64,000 nucleotides of DNA from an uncultured Candidatus Saccharibacteria bacterium. Its GTDB lineage: Bacteria; Patescibacteriota; Saccharimonadia; Saccharimonadales; Saccharimonadaceae. The stretch covers positions 1 through 64,000 of the forward strand of contig CAMYZS010000004.1 in NCBI GenBank assembly GCA_947303945.1, in the 5' to 3' direction. The notes beneath the pieces were generated by a model. That model was not told where the DNA came from. It did not search any database and saw only the letters and a program-made list of their open reading frames with translations. The position numbers and the translations under genes are program-made. The number at the start of each line of letters is the position of its first letter. Position 1 is the first letter of the stretch. Shown here piece by piece: positions 61,801-64,000 of this stretch.

Positions 61801-62802
61801 GACTCCATTAATGTCTTTAATACTAGCACTACCGTTCTTACAGGCATTGCCAAAATTAGGAGCCGACGATGTCGTAGCGGTACCACCATTATTATAAAAA
61901 GTAATATTACAACGAGTATCCGACTTCCAGTTGTTTAGATTAGTATAATAATGCCTGAATGTCACAGTTTCGCCAGGATGAACATTGATTGTCTCCTTGG
62001 CTTTCGTTGTATTGTAAGGAGTTTCATTGCCGTTACGAGTCTTATTTTTAATGGTACTGCGAGGCAAAATGGTGGGTTTTGGAGCATCCTCAATCAAGAA
62101 AAGGAGTTGCGACCAGCCACAATTACCATTGTAGTTATAGCACCTATGCACCCAAATTGAACCTTCTCGATAGCCGTTTTTCTTTTTAAGGTTACTCTCT
62201 CCGTAAGCCTTAATGTATTCATCGATATTAACCTCAACTTGTGCGGTCGCAATTGGCGTCGAAAAACCGCCGCCTACATTATTATTATAAATTCCGTGAG
62301 TTCGAATAAAATAATAGCCCCATTCATTTGAGTACCCCCAACCCGTTTTGTATTTAAAGATAGAAGTCTGAGTACTATTACATCCTTGATAAGTACAGAT
62401 ACGAACCTTAGCGGCATACACCGCGCCCTCGGGCTGATGAATTTGCCCCATCATGCCGATTGTAACTTTACCGGTTGGAGGGGCGTAGTAATTTAAAAAT
62501 AGCTCATACTTATTGTTAACTTTTCTAAATCCTTTTCCATTACTATACAAGCCAGTAATATAATAAATGCCGCGCGACGGGCCGCCGCAAGCCCAAGTTG
62601 GATTGGCATGTAATGGAAAAGTACCATTCCGATCAATATCTTCAAATTTTTCGTAGGCTTTAATGGAGGCATTGTTCGGTAAGAAATACGAGTTGGCGTC
62701 AGAGATACAGCTCGCATAAGTGTCTTTAATACCAATGCCACCCACGCTTCCAATAGCAGAAACAAGTAGCCCTAACAATAATAACCGGTACATTCTCTTC
62801 AT
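58807..62802 (-). CDS. Very large secreted protein next to pilin genes (candidate pilus-tip or surface adhesin)
   Basis: A 1331-residue protein with a signal peptide (cleavage near TYA-SCI, residue 31) and no membrane span. Internal units repeat: segments such as VNVTLGATANIAATTYTIKLLPEQST, ADDVWARPGDSIRFIHQGCAGAQY and TINVHPGETVTFRHYYTNLN look like beta-sandwich repeats with conserved Cys (SNWKSDTRCNITFYN). The last 180 residues (QAIIIADNILITHRVKRIDALIIANNINTC) look like a stacked beta region. It lies directly upstream of the pilin genes on the same strand and four bases after the membrane TPR-like gene. By position it could be a tip adhesin as PilY1 is, but no PilY1 homology is evident. Confidence 0.7.
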   Translation of the reverse strand: MKRMYRLLLLGLLVSAIGSVGGIGIKDTYASCISDANSYFLPNNASIKAYEKFEDIDRNGTFPLHANPTWACGGPSRGIYYITGLYSNGKGFRKVNNKYELFLNYYAPPTGKVTIGMMGQIHQPEGAVYAAKVRICTYQGCNSTQTSIFKYKTGWGYSNEWGYYFIRTHGIYNNNVGGGFSTPIATAQVEVNIDEYIKAYGESNLKKKNGYREGSIWVHRCYNYNGNCGWSQLLFLIEDAPKPTILPRSTIKNKTRNGNETPYNTTKAKETINVHPGETVTFRHYYTNLNNWKSDTRCNITFYNNGGTATTSSAPNFGNACKNGSASIKDINGVKRFGNAGGNFDSNGFIFRDFKIPDNAENGAEYCEQIGYKNLSYGAGYKDSTEHKGVKVCAKVYRPSLIDSNSTVKMTVDDTIYENTSDWDGVVVANDGEYIVVDSETTNVTFSHSLRRRGQVNSFNLNPSITFSSSHGSVSGGARNRAVNVTLGATANIAATTYTIKLLPEQSTTVCETISHHDKYYADAGLSVGTKMETSKACIKIKRKFAACALDSSYRYGVDNGWNIARIGATNKTISGGNYSYSPTSAPTLRAATNHTVSADDVWARPGDSIRFIHQGCAGAQYAVNNSNLDNDTYKTRFHSAGKSSTGASGYLFGEKIPTTISTSPLKYSDDRTWLSTSANGFTTGNSIELSATSPSDTNIESSNADTYNTKSYSCNNTSAAKYSLSYYQIAGGSSSNCNATYFTNRTSDVGTVITQSIQWNNLKITNGVPNGTYNQNDQYRATASVKVPYNYNVQPAISNDAAKHVVYGGKSMRIGTDIYVTPRKNSKFGANPEDNTYATITKKTSVRVDYYYQNRNGARFGRHTIDAGSYDGVLNKNGNLNGTANTDGSLSDGGHSHISFDVPVPDDLEIGTKVCARITVSPADSHDQYMQPVVDGAGLGDIALKGTGSSSKTATTCSVVAKKPAISIEASNAFAGGEKGFVTSTTSKSIAGTQYLFGSWSEYGVYGKVMTASGHGMASGATYGYHTKNKGVYINEARENTDDSRVATESNTRVCVYSTQTFTNADCASGSSFIGSNNINNRAIERYINNVKGRYSNNYTDTVDMSSISESSCTSSDHPSTRCIISNGKKYAYLDNILSDKDNFKAHIIGNAYLGSNSNTNKTLLRLIASSGSNFKDAVMNITGTLVIDEDIRIGESDPDFTDISQIRQAIIIADNILITHRVKRIDALIIANNINTCAFASYADFLNDTIAEIGNISADQCNETIIFTAPVITRSITLNRTAGLDSGPNSIKRAEIFYLGMDNYLWDFSQMTRYNQAITTYSRELPPRY

Positions 62803-62805
62803 TAT

Positions 62806-63762
62806 CTACCCATCTCCTCTTCGCGGATCTAAATCTTCACCTATACGCTCATTGGCTAATTTTTCGTATTTAATCGCTTCGTCTTCGTTGCCTTTGTGTC
62901 GCTCTAAAATTGCAATCATTGAGGCTGACTGAGAATTTGGATGAATTTTTTCCGCCTCGCGTGCATCTTTTAGGGCCTGGTTTATCTCCATATCGCCGCC
63001 AAAACAATCATAAATTGCCGTAGCGCGCTGAATATATAGTAGTGCTTTACTTTCTTCATTCTTGGCATTTTTGATTAATTCGTCGTACGCCGCCATGCCA
63101 TCAGCGTAATCTCCTTCTATGAAATAGCTGTTCGCTGTTTCGCTATCCATGAACGCGTCGATAACTTTATTATTGTATTCTTGATGCTCTATGATTTTCT
63201 TCTGTTTAGTCGTCGCTTTAATACCAAATATTGCAGCGACTACTAATACAATTAGAGTAATAACTCCAATTATTATGTATTTACAGATTATCTTGCGGTT
63301 TTCACGCAGGCGAAAGATAAGGTTTTCGCGCCGAATACGTTTATCTTCTCTTTTTTTAGCGCGTCGTTTATCTTTTGAATCTTTTTGCTTAGCTCGTTTG
63401 ATATCATTAACCTCGCGTTCTGCGGCGCGCTTCGCCTCAAGACGCTCGCGTTCGGCTAGTTCCGCTTTATGTTTGGCCTCGCGTTTCGCTTCACGCGCAC
63501 GCTGCTCTGCACCCTCGACGTTAATAAACATGTCGGCGAGGTCTTTTTGGCTGATCTTGCTTGAATGAAATTTAATGTCGCTTTCGTTGATAGGAACACC
63601 ATCAATTGCGACCGTTTCGCGTTTGCGGCGCGCTTCTATTGCGGGGTCTTCCGAACCATCAGGGTTTTGGAGAGCACTCTTAATATTCGGGGATGAGCCC
63701 ATGGTAAGGTCTTCGTCTTTTTTGCCCACCTCTGGCAAAGCTTTTGCGATATTATCGCTCAT
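62806..63762 (-). CDS. Membrane protein with TPR-like C terminus
   Basis: A 318-residue protein: a charged, coiled-coil N-terminal half (AEQRAREAKREAKHKAELAERERLEAKRAAEREV), a single span (about 160-182, YIIIGVITLIVLVVAAIFGI) and a C-terminal TPR-like region (ANSYFIEGDYADGMAAYDELIKNAKNEESKALLYIQRATAIYDC). Start: ATG at 63762, seven bases after an extended -10 box TAAAAT (63770-63775), hence probably leaderless; the ATG at 63771 lies inside that box. It heads the pilin run, four bases before the 1331-residue protein gene, and may be an assembly platform; that is inferred from position only. Confidence 0.7.
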   Translation of the reverse strand: MSDNIAKALPEVGKKDEDLTMGSSPNIKSALQNPDGSEDPAIEARRKRETVAIDGVPINESDIKFHSSKISQKDLADMFINVEGAEQRAREAKREAKHKAELAERERLEAKRAAEREVNDIKRAKQKDSKDKRRAKKREDKRIRRENLIFRLRENRKIICKYIIIGVITLIVLVVAAIFGIKATTKQKKIIEHQEYNNKVIDAFMDSETANSYFIEGDYADGMAAYDELIKNAKNEESKALLYIQRATAIYDCFGGDMEINQALKDAREAEKIHPNSQSASMIAILERHKGNEDEAIKYEKLANERIGEDLDPRRGDG

Positions 63763-63844
63763 GCTTACCATTTTAACATATTTATTGCAAGAATTCCGAT
63801 GATAAAATGATTAGCTTAGGATACTAATGGTAGATAACCAATAA

Positions 63845-64000
63845 TTACTTTGCATACTCGATGGCACGAGTCTCACGAATAACATTAACCTTAATGACTC
63901 CTGGATATTGCATCGTTGCCTCAATCTTATTAGCAATGTCGCGCGCAAGCTTAAGTGCCGACAAGTCATCAATCTGCTTCGGCTCAACAATGACGCGGAT
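63845..64000 (-). CDS. rny: Ribonuclease Y, C-terminal end (partial)
   Basis: The last 51 codons of RNase Y, the membrane-bound endonuclease that starts mRNA decay, run in from the right edge. [51 protein letters not shown] is a close match to the conserved RNase Y end. The HD domain and N-terminal span are outside the window. Confidence 0.93.
   Translation of the reverse strand: MRVIVEPKQIDDLSALKLARDIANKIEATMQYPGVIKVNVIRETRAIEYAK

Overview
The window looks like a chromosome segment of a Candidatus Saccharibacteria (TM7) or closely related CPR bacterium. This is inferred from gene content: an anaerobic class III ribonucleotide reductase as the only RNR seen, a MurA fused to an N-terminal HTH domain, GatCAB, FtsH next to MurJ, ribosomal protein S20 with a long Lys/Ala tail, NAD and nucleotide salvage enzymes rather than de novo pathways, and many very large surface proteins. 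TGA is used as a stop (for example thyA), which argues against the TGA-recoding Gracilibacteria/SR1 lineages. Species cannot be named from the sequence.

Layout. 1-9.5 kb: small orphan genes with their own promoters and terminators, one intact IS481-like element with target duplication, an atypical Thr/Cys Asp/Glu racemase, a nicotinamidase-like hydrolase, and several unknowns. 9.6-15.1 kb: a giant surface polyprotein. 15.3-21.3 kb: a tiny basic gene with an in-phase slippery heptamer, an NMN adenylyltransferase-like protein, a phosphoribosyltransferase-like protein, thyA-folA, and a large HD-domain protein. 21.4-29.8 kb: a sortase pilus-like locus on the minus strand (two adhesins with identical 3' halves, an FctA/Spy0128-like pilin, a signal-peptidase homologue lacking the catalytic Lys, a class B sortase, then a GH30 enzyme). 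29.9-33.5 kb: a formate/nitrite transporter followed by nrdG and nrdD, with NrdR-type palindromes upstream. 33.7-43.9 kb: housekeeping genes (murA-HTH, gatC-gatA-orf-gatB, galU, two small envelope proteins, murJ, ftsH). 44.0-49.8 kb: a second giant polyprotein carrying 22 BspA-type repeats, flanked by two tRNA-Pro genes in opposite orientation. 49.9-54.3 kb: a DHH-like protein, rpsT, a CYTH protein, rnhA, a small membrane protein and tRNA-Leu. 54.5-63.8 kb: an operon-like run of type IV pilin-like proteins (FimT/PilV/PilW/PilX or GspH-K order) behind a 1331-residue secreted protein and a membrane TPR-like protein. The window ends inside rny.

How the parts fit. Much of the coding capacity goes to cell-surface structures, as expected for an epibiont that must bind a host cell. 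Four of the surface genes (giant 1, the pilin and both adhesins) share a near-identical promoter/leader element. Every proposed sortase substrate ends its anchored part with a P-x-TG-like motif (IPVLTG, VPVLTG, DPLTG, VPFTG). In both giants that motif, with its membrane span and basic tail, lies in the middle of the chain and is followed by a second signal-peptide-like span and a VWA domain. Each giant therefore reads as two surface preproteins fused in frame. The metabolic genes are consistent with salvage: nicotinamide to NAD, dUMP to dTMP, and formate-fed class III RNR.
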